From NCBI RefSeq assembly GCF_002272245.1, contig NZ_NPDD01000063.1, forward strand, positions 1 to 64,000: a DNA stretch of 64,000 nucleotides, given 5' to 3'. Numbering within the stretch: the first letter of the stretch is position 1; the number at the start of each line of letters is the position of its first letter. This stretch comes from Bacillus sp. 7884-1 (lineage in GTDB: Bacteria; Bacillota; Bacilli; Bacillales; Cytobacillaceae). The position numbers and the translations under genes are program-made. This document shows, one piece after another, positions 1 to 7,659 of the stretch. The notes under the pieces were generated by a model, which did no database searches, was not told where the DNA came from, and saw only the letters and a list, made by a program, of their open reading frames with translations.

Positions 1-43
1 GAAGCGCCTGGAGCACAAATCAACAGCCTAATTTAACACAGCC
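1..43 (-). repeat. Edge of a dispersed Bacillaceae-type repeat
   Basis: Read on the minus strand this begins GGCTGTGTTA, continues with CTGTTGATTTG and ends with GCTCCAGGCGCTTC at the window edge. The same blocks make up the perfect hairpin at 6391-6455, so both are members of one intergenic repeat family. From memory, a longer version of this repeat is abundant in Bacillaceae chromosomes. The copy is cut by the window start, so its full length is not visible. Confidence 0.6.
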
Positions 44-50
44 TTTTGGA

Positions 51-82
51 AAAATAAAAAACACAGGGCTGCCCGCCTGTGC
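51..82 (-). terminator. Rho-independent terminator (minus strand)
   Basis: On the minus strand a stem CACAGG/CCTGTG with a GC-rich loop is followed by TTTTTTATTTTT. It would end leftward transcripts coming from the VOC gene, behind the stronger hairpin at 218-249. Confidence 0.6.
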
Positions 83-217
83 TTACGTAAATGGAAAAGA
101 CAATACAAAAAATACCCGATAATGACTTATCTGGTTTTGTATGGACCCCTGCTTGAAAATACCTGAACTGTGTTAATGCAGGTATTATTCGTATTCATTA
201 TTATTTTTAAAGACAGC

Positions 218-249
218 AAAAAAGAGGGTAGACTCGCCCCCTCTTTTTT
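218..249. terminator. Bidirectional terminator
   Basis: AAAAAAGAGGG pairs with CCCTCTTTTTT around a short loop, giving a T-run on either strand. It most likely ends the VOC gene transcript (minus strand). Confidence 0.75.
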
Positions 250-470
250 ACCTACCGTAAAATAAAGGTTTCCTTAAAAATAAGGCAGACCAATCCCATT
301 TACTCCGCACGCACTGGCAGAGCTTGAACGTTATTTAGTTAACGGTTCAAAATTTGGAATCTTAATCTGCGATACTTCATGTGGAAAACCTCCATTTCTC
401 TATAACTACTTCAATCATAACAGCAAAGTTAATGGTAAACAATTACAATAATAACCTATAATACGACAAT

Positions 471-833
471 TTACCCCTTTAATAAAAACTCATTACCATC
501 TTCATCATTGAACTGCACAAAGGTACCCCATTGCATGGTGTTAGGCTCACCTTGGAAAGACACTCCATTTGCTTTCATTTTTTCATACGTTTCCATGACA
601 TTGTCACAAGCAAACACAATCGAAGCCATCCTGTTTTCATGTCCCTGCATCATTGATTTAGGATAAATGACGAGGTGCGTGCCTGCATTTTGTGGACCTA
701 CCTCCAGCCAGTGTGCATTGGGTCCCATAGGAAACTCTGCTTTTACTTCAAAACCCACCTTGTTTGTCCAAAAATCCTTTGCCTCTTGCTGATCCTCCAC
801 ATAAACTGCTACTGTTGCAATATTCGTAATCAT
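471..833 (-). CDS. VOC (glyoxalase/bleomycin resistance) family protein
   Basis: A 120-residue protein with the two beta-alpha-beta-beta-beta halves of a vicinal oxygen chelate domain: an N-terminal ATVAVYVEDQ strand, a middle AHWLEVG/LVIYP region and a C-terminal GTFVQFNDEDGNEF strand, the usual place of the last metal-ligand Glu. Members are metal-dependent lyases, dioxygenases or drug-binding proteins; the substrate cannot be told here. I chose the ATG at 833 rather than the longer frame to 854 because AGGGAGGT lies 7 bases upstream of it. Monocistronic, followed by terminators at 249 and 82. Three operator-like palindromes lie just upstream. Confidence 0.85.
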   Translation of the reverse strand: MITNIATVAVYVEDQQEAKDFWTNKVGFEVKAEFPMGPNAHWLEVGPQNAGTHLVIYPKSMMQGHENRMASIVFACDNVMETYEKMKANGVSFQGEPNTMQWGTFVQFNDEDGNEFLLKG

Positions 834-911
834 TCTTAAAACCTCCCTGAACATCTTTCAAATCCAATATTATCAATAAAACCGAGTAATACCAAGACTT
901 CCTAACCTTTT

Positions 912-993
912 AATCAAACGTTTGATTAGTTTAGCAGCCGATTCAATTAAACGTTTGATTAGTTTACCGTCCGATTTAATCAACCGTTTAATT
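912..993. promoter_or_regulatory. Three operator-like palindromes at 33-bp spacing
   Basis: AATCAAACGTTTGATT (912-927) is a perfect palindrome. AATTAAACGTTTGATT (945-960) and AATCAACCGTTTAATT (978-993) are near-copies. The start-to-start spacing is exactly 33 bp twice, about three helical turns, and the linkers are also similar, so this is a 33-bp tandem repeat built around a dyad. Such dyads are typical of TetR-family operators. They lie about 80 bp upstream of the VOC gene (minus strand) and downstream of tcyP. No TetR gene is in the window. Confidence 0.55.
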
Positions 994-1007
994 AGACTTT
1001 AACCTAT

Positions 1008-1040
1008 AAAAAAACTGGATAGTCATCATGACTATCCAGT
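1008..1040 (-). terminator. Terminator of tcyP
   Basis: A 12-bp perfect stem ACTGGATAGTCA/TGACTATCCAGT with a 3-base loop. On the minus strand it is followed by a run of seven T. It ends the tcyP transcript. Confidence 0.85.
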
Positions 1041-1050
1041 AAATCCTAAA

Positions 1051-1096
1051 GTGTCCATACCACACGGACAGTGTCCACGAGTGGTGCCTGTCACCC
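1051..1096 (+). repeat. GTGCCTGTCACC-type intergenic repeat, copy 1
   Basis: Contains GTGTCCAC followed by GGTGCCTGTCACC. It matches the family also found at 11471, 17501, 23796, 25392 and, as a core only, 32850. It sits between tcyP and its terminator. Confidence 0.8.
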
Positions 1097-1113
1097 ATAT
1101 TTATCACTATATT

Positions 1114-2496
1114 CTATGCTTCTACAATGTTTTGTTGTTGATATACTTCTTTATCAAATTCACCTGTTGCTTTGCTTGTTAGGACTCCGGATGTGATTGA
1201 TCCGCTTACGTTTAGCGCTGTACGTCCCATGTCAATTAGTGGTTCTACTGAGATTAGAAGACCCACAATCGCGATTGGAAGGTTCATAACAGATAGTACG
1301 ATTAGTGCTGCGAAGGTCGCACCACCACCAACACCTGCTACACCGAATGAGCTAATGGCAACTACAAGAATTAGTGAAATAATAAATCCTGGGCTAAGTG
1401 GGTCAATACCAGCTGCTGGTGCAACCATAACCGCTAGCATTGCTGGATAAACCCCAGCACATCCGTTTTGACCAATCGTTAATCCAAATGAACCTGCAAA
1501 GTTTGCAATCCCTTCAGAAACACCTAAGTCTTTTGTTTGCGTTTTAATCGTTAACGGCAGTGTTCCTGCACTTGAACGAGAAGTGAACGCAAATGTTAAA
1601 GTTGGTAAAGCCTTTTTCACAAAATTAACTGGGTTAATCTTTGCGATTGCTAATAACAATAAATGAACAATAAATACAAGAATAAGTGCTACATAAGAAG
1701 CTATAACAAACTTACCTAATTTTACAATAGCGTCATAGTTACTTGTTGCTGCAACCTTTGTAATGATTGCTAAAATGCCATATGGCGTTAAACGAAGGAT
1801 TAACGTAACAATTCTCATCGTTACTGAATAGAGAGAATCAATGATTTTCGCAAAAAGTTCAGCATGTTCTGGCTCTTTACGCTTTACTCCAAGGTAAGCA
1901 ATTCCGATAAAAGCTGCAAAGATAACAACTGCAATCGTTGAAGTTGCTCGAGCACCTGTTAAATCCGCAAACGGATTTGCTGGGAAAAACTCAAGGATTT
2001 GTTGAGGAATGGTCATTGCTTCAACTGTGACAACTCTTTCCTCTAATGCAGCATTTCGTGCAATTTCTGCTTCACCTTCAGTCAATTCGATACCATCAAG
2101 ACCAAACCCTAATGATGTTCCAATTCCAATTGCTGCAGATATAGCAGTTGTTCCAAGTAAAATTCCAATTACAAGGATACTGATCTTTCCGATATTCTTC
2201 GTTAATTTTAATTTTGTAAAAGCTCCTACGATTGAAATGAATACAAGCGGCATAACCACCATTTGTAGTAACTTAACATAACCGGATCCTACAATATTAA
2301 ACCACGCGATGGATTCCGTTGTAACCTCAGAGTCTATACCATAAATTAAATGAATAATAAAACCAAAGATAAGTCCTAAACCTAAACCTGTGAATACACG
2401 TTTTGAGAATGATACATGTTTCTTTGCCATTAGGCGCAAACCAACCATGAGTAAAAGCAATACTGCAACATTCACAATGATAAGAATTGCATTCAT
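1114..2496 (-). CDS. tcyP: L-cystine transporter TcyP (DAACS symporter)
   Basis: A 460-residue sodium/dicarboxylate-type symporter (DAACS family), the length of Bacillus TcyP. The N-terminus (MNAILIIVNVAVLL, then KKHVSFSKRVFTGLGLG) resembles that protein as I recall it. About eight membrane helices, a Ser-rich re-entrant loop TSRSSAGTLPLT and the second hairpin GVAGVGGGATFAA are visible. It would import cystine across the cytoplasmic membrane for sulfur supply. ATG is preceded by GGGGGA. A promoter with an inverted repeat upstream fits control by the cysteine regulator CymR, as known for B. subtilis tcyP. It stands alone and ends in its own terminator. Confidence 0.9.
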   Translation of the reverse strand: MNAILIIVNVAVLLLLMVGLRLMAKKHVSFSKRVFTGLGLGLIFGFIIHLIYGIDSEVTTESIAWFNIVGSGYVKLLQMVVMPLVFISIVGAFTKLKLTKNIGKISILVIGILLGTTAISAAIGIGTSLGFGLDGIELTEGEAEIARNAALEERVVTVEAMTIPQQILEFFPANPFADLTGARATSTIAVVIFAAFIGIAYLGVKRKEPEHAELFAKIIDSLYSVTMRIVTLILRLTPYGILAIITKVAATSNYDAIVKLGKFVIASYVALILVFIVHLLLLAIAKINPVNFVKKALPTLTFAFTSRSSAGTLPLTIKTQTKDLGVSEGIANFAGSFGLTIGQNGCAGVYPAMLAVMVAPAAGIDPLSPGFIISLILVVAISSFGVAGVGGGATFAALIVLSVMNLPIAIVGLLISVEPLIDMGRTALNVSGSITSGVLTSKATGEFDKEVYQQQNIVEA

Positions 2497-2553
2497 CTTA
2501 TTTCCCCCTTTTATTTATATGTATTTCTTTGTTGCGTTAATTAGTCTATGAAA

Positions 2554-2590
2554 ATATTAATACATATATTCCTATCAGTCAAGTAGGAAT
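2554..2590 (-). promoter_or_regulatory. tcyP promoter with CymR-like dyad
   Basis: On the minus strand TTGACT (-35, 2582-2577) and TAATAT (-10, 2559-2554) are 17 bases apart. The -35 is embedded in an inverted repeat ATTCCTA-N9-TAGGAAT (2568-2590). A repressor bound there would block RNA polymerase. CymR is the expected regulator from the B. subtilis orthologue; the assignment is inference. Confidence 0.6.
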
Positions 2591-2681
2591 AATATGTTTT
2601 TTTTATTCTAATAATTTGAATAAATTTTTCACTTTGATGAATACTACCTGCTAACAATAATAAACAGAAGGAGATATAAAT

Positions 2682-3536
2682 ATGGAGTTTAATTCCTACT
2701 GGTATCTCGGATTAGGTATCTTAAGTATTCTTCTGTTAATTTATGTGTATATAAAAACAAGAAGCTGCAGAAGTTTATTGCTTTTTGTCACCATAGTGGG
2801 TCTTGGATATCTTATAGAAGCAGCGATTTACAACTTTGGACAAAGTTATCAGTATTATCCTAAACTAATTAAGCACGATACTATTTACGATAGTAATATG
2901 GGGGCAATTGCCTCAAATGCCTTGGCATTACCTGTTGTCGCTACTTTTATTGCTACTCTGCGAAAAAATTGGATATGGATATTTTTTTTTATTAGCTTAT
3001 TTGCAGGGATTGAATGGACATTTCTGAAGCTACATATCTATTCCCATAATTGGTGGAAGATTGGTTTCACATCTTTTGGATTACTTGTCTACTTCCCATT
3101 AGCAAAAGTGTTCCATCAACTGTTATCGAATCCATTAAACGGGTTCCTGCATTCAATATTCCTGTTTTTAATTGTTAGTCCCTTCTCTGGTTCTCTGCAT
3201 ATTATGCCTATTATGTTTTTGTCAAATAGATATTATGAACTGTGTTGGTTTGACAATCTCTCCCAAGATACTACTGCCTTTAGTGCCCTCTTTTATATAT
3301 GCGCCAGTATTTTCTACGTATGGATTGCCAAACGTCATTGGAAGCTTAAATGGGTGAAATATGTTTTGACACCCCTTTTGATGTTTACGGTGAACATTCT
3401 CCTGCAAAAAGCAGGAATTCTCCACAGCCAGGTCTGGTGGGATCCATGGTATTATGTCATTTTGTCCGTTGTCATATTGAAACTAACCGTCTCTATTAGC
3501 AAACATCTTTCAATTGGTCCACCCAAAAATGCCTGA
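2682..3536 (+). CDS. Integral membrane protein of unknown function
   Basis: A 284-residue protein with about eight hydrophobic segments, beginning with YLGLGILSILLLIYVYIK and ending in VILKLTVSISKHL. It is rich in Trp and Tyr (for example HNWWKIG and QVWWDPWYYV), and I do not recognise the family. A good ribosome binding site (AAGGAGATATAAAT) precedes the ATG. It stands alone and converges with the histidine kinase gene; the two stop codons are only a few bases apart inside a hairpin. There is no signal peptide or catalytic motif to support a function. Confidence 0.75.
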   Translation: MEFNSYWYLGLGILSILLLIYVYIKTRSCRSLLLFVTIVGLGYLIEAAIYNFGQSYQYYPKLIKHDTIYDSNMGAIASNALALPVVATFIATLRKNWIWIFFFISLFAGIEWTFLKLHIYSHNWWKIGFTSFGLLVYFPLAKVFHQLLSNPLNGFLHSIFLFLIVSPFSGSLHIMPIMFLSNRYYELCWFDNLSQDTTAFSALFYICASIFYVWIAKRHWKLKWVKYVLTPLLMFTVNILLQKAGILHSQVWWDPWYYVILSVVILKLTVSISKHLSIGPPKNA

Positions 3537-3560
3537 CCCTAAATAAAAGGATCAGGCATT
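3528..3560 (-). terminator. Terminator overlapping convergent stop codons
   Basis: AATGCCTGA pairs with TCAGGCATT. On the minus strand the hairpin is followed by TTTTTGGG, so it mainly ends the two-component operon. It overlaps the stop codons of both flanking genes. Confidence 0.65.
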
Positions 3561-4960
3561 AAATGATTAATAGGGATTCGAATTGTAAATACAGTACCGT
3601 TTCCTACTTCACTTGAAATGTTAATGGTTCCTTTATGTGTTTCCACAATCCATTTTGCAATGGAAAGTCCTAACCCATGTCCTCCCATTTGTCGTGAACG
3701 CGATTTATCTACACGGTAGAAACGCTCAAAGATGTGAACCTGGTCCTCTTTTTTAATCCCTATCCCCGTATCTTTAACCTTCATACAAAGCTCATTACCT
3801 TCCCTTGTTAGTAAGAGCCATACCTCTCCATTACCTGGTGTGTATTTAATAGCGTTGTCTAACAGTATATATAGCAGTTGCGATAATCTCTGCGAATCTC
3901 CCGTTGCCATCAGTGAATCCGGAGCCTCTAAATGGAGCCTAATCTGCTTTGAATCTGCTAGTGGCTGGACAGATTCAATCGCTTTCTCAGCATGAGGAAG
4001 AAAGTCAAACGTCTCAGTTCTCCGTTCGATGATATTTGAATCTGAACGTGCTAGCGTTAACAAGTCACTTACCAAGCTTGTCATCCGTTTCACTTCCTGC
4101 CTCATATTGGACAACAGCTTACCAGCAAATTCTTCTTCCTTCGTATCAATTGTCATGTCTATTGCGTCTAATGAAGATAACAACACACTTAAGGGAGTTC
4201 GTAATTCATGCGATGCATCTGCCACAAACTCCCGCTGTCTAGTAAAAGCTCTGCTAATCGGAATCATTGCTTTTTTAGACATGGCTGCACTAATAAGTAA
4301 TGCCACACCTACAAACACAATTCCAATTACTAAAAGGATGATCAATAGCCAATGGAAAAGCTGATAGGCAAAGGAAATATCCTTACCAATAAACAATTTG
4401 CCGACAAAGCGGCCATTATCGTAAATCGACTCGCTGGCAATCATCAGGGTGATGTCTCTCTCGGGCCTGCGTTGAAAAAATTCGCCTGGTTTTCCTCTGC
4501 CTTTCTCGCTTCCTTCTAGATGAATTGTTTCCTTAAGAATGTCTCCATCGTCCAAAACCTTTCCATTCAAAATCCCTAATATAGCAGATCGGGTTCGCTG
4601 ATCTGCTTCGTTTCCCATTATCAATTCTCCATTTGAATTCACAACATAATAAAAAAGCTGGTTGGCTCCGGCAAACACTACCTCTTGATTTTGAATCCCG
4701 CGAAAATCACTTTTTTCATTTGTCGTTAAATAATCCTCTAAAAAACCCGCTTCCTGATTCACTAATGTTTCAAGTTCAGTCTCCTGATTCCTCAAAATAC
4801 TAAAATAAAGTACGGAATAAACAATCATAATAAAGATAATAAGAAATAAAATCAGCAGCCCACTATAGATACGGGTAAGCCTGCCTTGGGTACTTTTAAA
4901 GACATCCTTCTCACCAAAGTTTGTTAATGAGCGGAAGAATGAAAGCAGATTAGTTTTCAA
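3539..4960 (-). CDS. Sensor histidine kinase, two-component system
   Basis: A 473-residue membrane kinase: TM1 about 31-55, an extracytoplasmic sensor region of roughly 145 residues, TM2 about 203-226, then HisKA with FVADASHELRTPLSVL (phospho-acceptor His about 251) and an HATPase domain with N box (LLDNAIKYTP), G1 (DTGIGI), F box (FERFYRVD) and G2 (GGHGLGLSIAK). It would phosphorylate the response regulator encoded just upstream. The start is TTG, overlapping the regulator stop by 11 bases with AGGGGTAGG upstream, so translation is probably coupled. Domain order resembles envelope-stress kinases of Bacillaceae; the signal is unknown. The neighbouring M50B-like membrane protein may take part in sensing. 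Confidence 0.92.
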   Translation of the reverse strand: MKTNLLSFFRSLTNFGEKDVFKSTQGRLTRIYSGLLILFLIIFIMIVYSVLYFSILRNQETELETLVNQEAGFLEDYLTTNEKSDFRGIQNQEVVFAGANQLFYYVVNSNGELIMGNEADQRTRSAILGILNGKVLDDGDILKETIHLEGSEKGRGKPGEFFQRRPERDITLMIASESIYDNGRFVGKLFIGKDISFAYQLFHWLLIILLVIGIVFVGVALLISAAMSKKAMIPISRAFTRQREFVADASHELRTPLSVLLSSLDAIDMTIDTKEEEFAGKLLSNMRQEVKRMTSLVSDLLTLARSDSNIIERRTETFDFLPHAEKAIESVQPLADSKQIRLHLEAPDSLMATGDSQRLSQLLYILLDNAIKYTPGNGEVWLLLTREGNELCMKVKDTGIGIKKEDQVHIFERFYRVDKSRSRQMGGHGLGLSIAKWIVETHKGTINISSEVGNGTVFTIRIPINHLMPDPFI

Positions 4961-5621
4961 GCTTATAACCTACCCCTCTTACACTTTGAATCAACTCTTG
5001 TTTTCCTACTTTATCCAATTTTTTTCGGATAAGCTTAACGGTTGCATCAATCGTTTTAAGCGCAACGTCAGAATCCAACCCCCAAATTCGTTCAAGAATA
5101 ACTTCACGCGGGATGACTTGTCCTTTATTTTGGACCAATAAGTCTAATAGCTGGTACTCCCTAGGACTTAATTGAATTTCTTCAATCCCAAATCGGACAA
5201 AATGACCGTTTCGATTTAGAACTAGATCTTGTAACGTAATTTCCTCTTCTAAAATAGGGGCATAATTACGCCGTGAAAGAGCCCGTAAGCGTGCCTGCAA
5301 TTCTCCTATTTCAAAAGGCTTAACAAGATAATCATCCGCTCCGGAATCCAATCCCTCGATCCGGTCTTCCACTGTATCTTTTGCAGTCAACATCAGGATA
5401 GCACCTGAATATCCTTGTTTCCGTAATCGGCGGCAGACATCAACCCCATCACCGTTTGGCATCATCCAATCAAGGATTAATACATCATAGTGTGTATTGG
5501 AAGCGTAATAATAGGCATCTTCCCCTTCCATTACCCACTCTACCTTGTATCCAGTTTTCGTTAGCATATATACAATCAATTCACCTAGCTGTGAATCATC
5601 TTCTGCTAATAAGATCTTCAT
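4950..5621 (-). CDS. OmpR-family response regulator
   Basis: 223 residues. The receiver domain has the acidic pocket AEDD (residues 6-9), phospho-acceptor Asp51 in LILDWMMPNGDG, Thr79 and Lys101 (LVKPFE). The C-terminal winged helix (IQLSPREYQLLDLLVQ, then GLDSDVALKTIDATVKLIRKKL and VRGVGYKLE) identifies the OmpR/PhoB class. It would activate or repress genes once phosphorylated by the kinase encoded downstream. The ATG has AAAAGGAGA upstream. It follows the M50B-like gene by 20 bases, so the three genes form one operon. A direct repeat upstream of the pspA operon could be one of its targets (inference). Confidence 0.92.
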   Translation of the reverse strand: MKILLAEDDSQLGELIVYMLTKTGYKVEWVMEGEDAYYYASNTHYDVLILDWMMPNGDGVDVCRRLRKQGYSGAILMLTAKDTVEDRIEGLDSGADDYLVKPFEIGELQARLRALSRRNYAPILEEEITLQDLVLNRNGHFVRFGIEEIQLSPREYQLLDLLVQNKGQVIPREVILERIWGLDSDVALKTIDATVKLIRKKLDKVGKQELIQSVRGVGYKLEN

Positions 5622-5641
5622 GATTTAGAATCTCCTTTTAA

Positions 5642-6358
5642 TCAGGTGATAAACTTGTCCATTATCTGGATGATTTCTAACAACTCAAATCTTATCATAG
5701 CCACTTTAAAATTGAGAACTTCGTTGAAAATAAAATATGCTGCATAGAGCGACTGGCCAAGTAAGGCGATTCCACAAATAATAGCTGGTATCCTTGCAAT
5801 TTTTGCTAAAGCGCCCTGTTTTCCTTCAGTCCTAAAACTTTGTCTTATTACTTGGAAGGCATTTATAATGGCTTGAATGAGAATAAGTGAGGATAAAAAG
5901 ATACTTATATGCATAAAAGCTAATTCATTTCTGAAATACAGTGGTACAGCTAATAGCGCAACAAATGATAACGCCCACAAAATCCCAAAAAGGTTGCGAA
6001 TCCAAAGTAAAATAGAGATTACCATTAGAGCGATAAAGAAATAAAAAACGAAATGAAACTTATTCAATGACAGTAAATAAAATAACCCCATTGCTAGTAA
6101 TAATGTACCCGTATAGCCAATATAAACGATCATTACCTTCTGTATTTTCGAATTGACAATACTTGTTGTCTCGCCTGAGCCGTTTTTATATAATTTAATT
6201 TTATTAGATTTTCCTTCTTTCGTGGCAACCACTGCTAAAACATGAATAATCTTTTCTATTAGTGTATTACATAGGGAAAAATAAACTCTAAACATAGGAA
6301 GCCTGCTAATGGCCAGCGCTGCCGCCAAGTATAACAGTATGAGGCTGGTAGTACTCAC
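5642..6358 (-). CDS. M50B-like membrane protein without the HExxH zinc motif
   Basis: 238 residues with about five to six membrane segments. The pattern KIIHVLAVVATKEGKSNKIK, then a Gly-rich GSGETTS and a long hydrophobic IGYTGTLLLAMGLFYLL stretch, follows the layout of the M50B family, where HExxH is followed by a glycine-containing strand and the next helix. Here the motif reads HVLAV (about 39-43), so the catalytic Glu and second His are absent and proteolysis is not expected. GTG start with AAAGGAG. It leads an operon with a response regulator and kinase, which suggests a sensory or accessory role. The family assignment is from pattern only and could be wrong. Confidence 0.6.
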   Translation of the reverse strand: MSTTSLILLYLAAALAISRLPMFRVYFSLCNTLIEKIIHVLAVVATKEGKSNKIKLYKNGSGETTSIVNSKIQKVMIVYIGYTGTLLLAMGLFYLLSLNKFHFVFYFFIALMVISILLWIRNLFGILWALSFVALLAVPLYFRNELAFMHISIFLSSLILIQAIINAFQVIRQSFRTEGKQGALAKIARIPAIICGIALLGQSLYAAYFIFNEVLNFKVAMIRFELLEIIQIMDKFIT

Positions 6359-6390
6359 GTTGAATTCTCCTTTCCATTTTTATAAAGAAA

Positions 6391-6455
6391 GGCTGTGTTA
6401 GATTGGTCTGTTGATTTGCGCTCCAGGCAAATCAACAGACCAATCTAACACAGCC
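6391..6455. repeat. Perfect 28-bp inverted repeat (65-bp hairpin element)
   Basis: The left arm GGCTGTGTTAGATTGGTCTG... and its exact complement form a 28-bp perfect stem around the 9-base loop CGCTCCAGG. The arm and loop blocks recur at 1-43. It lies between the pspA terminator and the next gene, so it is intergenic and probably a compact derivative of a dispersed repeat. Transcribed, it would be a very stable RNA hairpin. Confidence 0.85.
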
Positions 6456-6460
6456 AAAGG

Positions 6461-6493
6461 AAAAAGAAGCACCAATCCTGCTAAGAGTGCTTC
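6461..6493 (-). terminator. Terminator of the pspA operon
   Basis: GAAGCAC pairs with GTGCTTC around a 14-base loop, followed on the minus strand by TTTTTCC. It separates the pspA operon from the M50B-like/two-component operon. Confidence 0.7.
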
Positions 6494-6509
6494 CTTCTTC
6501 CCGTCAGCC

Positions 6510-7184
6510 TTACAACGTCACTTTTTCTTGTTTTAGTTTTTCAAGTTCCTTTTCGAGTTCTTCTTCTCTTACATAGTTTTGGAAAACAGCATCATGCTGG
6601 GCTAAAGGGCTGGTGAACTGGCTGCCCGCTTGTACCTGAGCCTCCATCAACATAATACGCTCCTCTGCACGTGCAACTCCTCTTGCAATGTTATCCGTTT
6701 GAAAGGAAACAGTCGCTTTTTGAATTTGTTTAATCGACTGAGCCACATTTGCCCGGGAAGCTAATAAAATTTTCTTATGCTGTAATTCATTATAGGTTTC
6801 CTTCAACTGATTCAATTTTTCTACTAAGATTTGGGTCTGTTCTTTGATTGCCTCCAATTGCTGCTGATACAGGTTATACTGTTTTTCATGAAGCAGCTTT
6901 TCCTGAACCGCTAGCTTCGCAATTGTATCCTCTTCTTGTTCAATGGCTAGTTTCGCCTGGCGCGTTCTTTTTGCTATCAATTCTTCTGTTTCTAGCAGTA
7001 AAAGGGCTTGTTTTTTCTCCACAAGGTATTGTTGTGATAACGCTTTTTGACCCTTTAGAATTTCCTGTTCCAATTCTCGGGAATATTCATTCAACATTGC
7101 AATTGGATCTTCCATCCCATCTAATAATCCATTAATTTCAGCCTTCGTGATCGTTTTTACTCTTTTAAATATACCCATTTTCAT
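6510..7184 (-). CDS. PspA/IM30 family protein
   Basis: 224 residues, almost entirely alpha-helical coiled coil rich in Gln, Glu, Lys and Leu, beginning GIFKRVKTITKAEINGLLDGMEDPIAMLN. That start is the amphipathic first helix of PspA/IM30/LiaH proteins, which bind stressed membranes and form ESCRT-III-like rods. I place the start at the ATG at 7184, with AAAGGAG five bases upstream, rather than at the longer frame to 7217. The start overlaps the upstream stop by one base (TAATG), so it is translationally coupled to the small membrane protein. That partner may anchor it at the membrane as LiaI does for LiaH (inference). Confidence 0.88.
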   Translation of the reverse strand: MKMGIFKRVKTITKAEINGLLDGMEDPIAMLNEYSRELEQEILKGQKALSQQYLVEKKQALLLLETEELIAKRTRQAKLAIEQEEDTIAKLAVQEKLLHEKQYNLYQQQLEAIKEQTQILVEKLNQLKETYNELQHKKILLASRANVAQSIKQIQKATVSFQTDNIARGVARAEERIMLMEAQVQAGSQFTSPLAQHDAVFQNYVREEELEKELEKLKQEKVTL

Positions 7185-7591
7185 TATTCTCCTTTTTTGC
7201 TTATATTTTTTTCCCACTGGTCTAGCATGCTTGCATTTTGATTGACGATTGGAATATGTGAACCTGTAACAGGTGTTTCAATAAACTGTTGCATAGCTGA
7301 ATTTTTTGCTTTCCTTCTAACCCATCTCACGATTAGAACTACAATGGCTAGTCCAATAATCAGAAATAATAAGAGTCCAAGCCATGAAAATTCTCCGCCG
7401 TGATGAGGGCCATTCATAAACTGGTGGGGTCCCCTTCCGCCATGGTGCCCCCGGCCTTCACGTCGAAACCCATTTTGGAACACAACATTGGTTTGATTTC
7501 CTCCTAAGAAATGCAGAAAGAAATTAATTACAACCAGTGCTGACGTAATCATCACACCCCAGAAAATGGCTAGTTTAACTCTAGTATTCAT
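7184..7591 (-). CDS. Small membrane protein with Gly/His-rich loop, PspA partner
   Basis: 135 residues. TM1 is about 6-29, followed by an extracytoplasmic loop packed with Gly, His and Arg (REGRGHHGGRGPHQF and GPHHGGEF), TM2 about 69-88, then a cytoplasmic tail RWVRRKAKNSAMQQF. The arrangement of a two-helix membrane protein coupled to a PspA homologue recalls LiaI/LiaH or PspA-PspB/C pairs. The His-rich loop could bind metal ions or anionic polymers; that is inference. ATG has AAAGGAGG upstream. It is the first gene of a two-gene operon whose promoter region carries a direct repeat at 7642-7659. Confidence 0.75.
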   Translation of the reverse strand: MNTRVKLAIFWGVMITSALVVINFFLHFLGGNQTNVVFQNGFRREGRGHHGGRGPHQFMNGPHHGGEFSWLGLLLFLIIGLAIVVLIVRWVRRKAKNSAMQQFIETPVTGSHIPIVNQNASMLDQWEKNISKKGE

Positions 7592-7641
7592 CGCTATTTT
7601 TCCTCCTTTCGTTCTTGATAGTTTGAAGTTTATATGACAAT

Positions 7642-7659
7642 GGTGAAAACTTGGTGAAA
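7642..7659 (-). promoter_or_regulatory. 11-bp direct repeat upstream of the pspA operon
   Basis: GGTGAAA occurs at 7642-7648 and 7653-7659 (TTTCACC twice on the minus strand), exactly 11 bp apart, about 50 bp upstream of the first gene. One-turn direct repeats are the usual binding form of OmpR-family regulators, so the nearby response regulator is a candidate. No matching -35/-10 is certain. Confidence 0.35.

Larger units (their letters stand above)
1..470. other. Gene-free stretch at the left edge
   Basis: No convincing gene. It holds the repeat at 1-43, two terminators, and a weak hairpin at about 160-188 (AATACCTG...CAGGTATT). A minus-strand ATG at 380 has a good GGAGG upstream but opens only a 13-residue frame; this may be a gene relic or chance. 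Confidence 0.5.

Noticed and set aside
339-380. Short minus-strand ORF with GGAGG near the left edge
   Set aside because: Only 13 codons (MKYRRLRFQILNR); a second frame here reads sensibly for about 20 residues, which may be a relic. Too little to call a gene.
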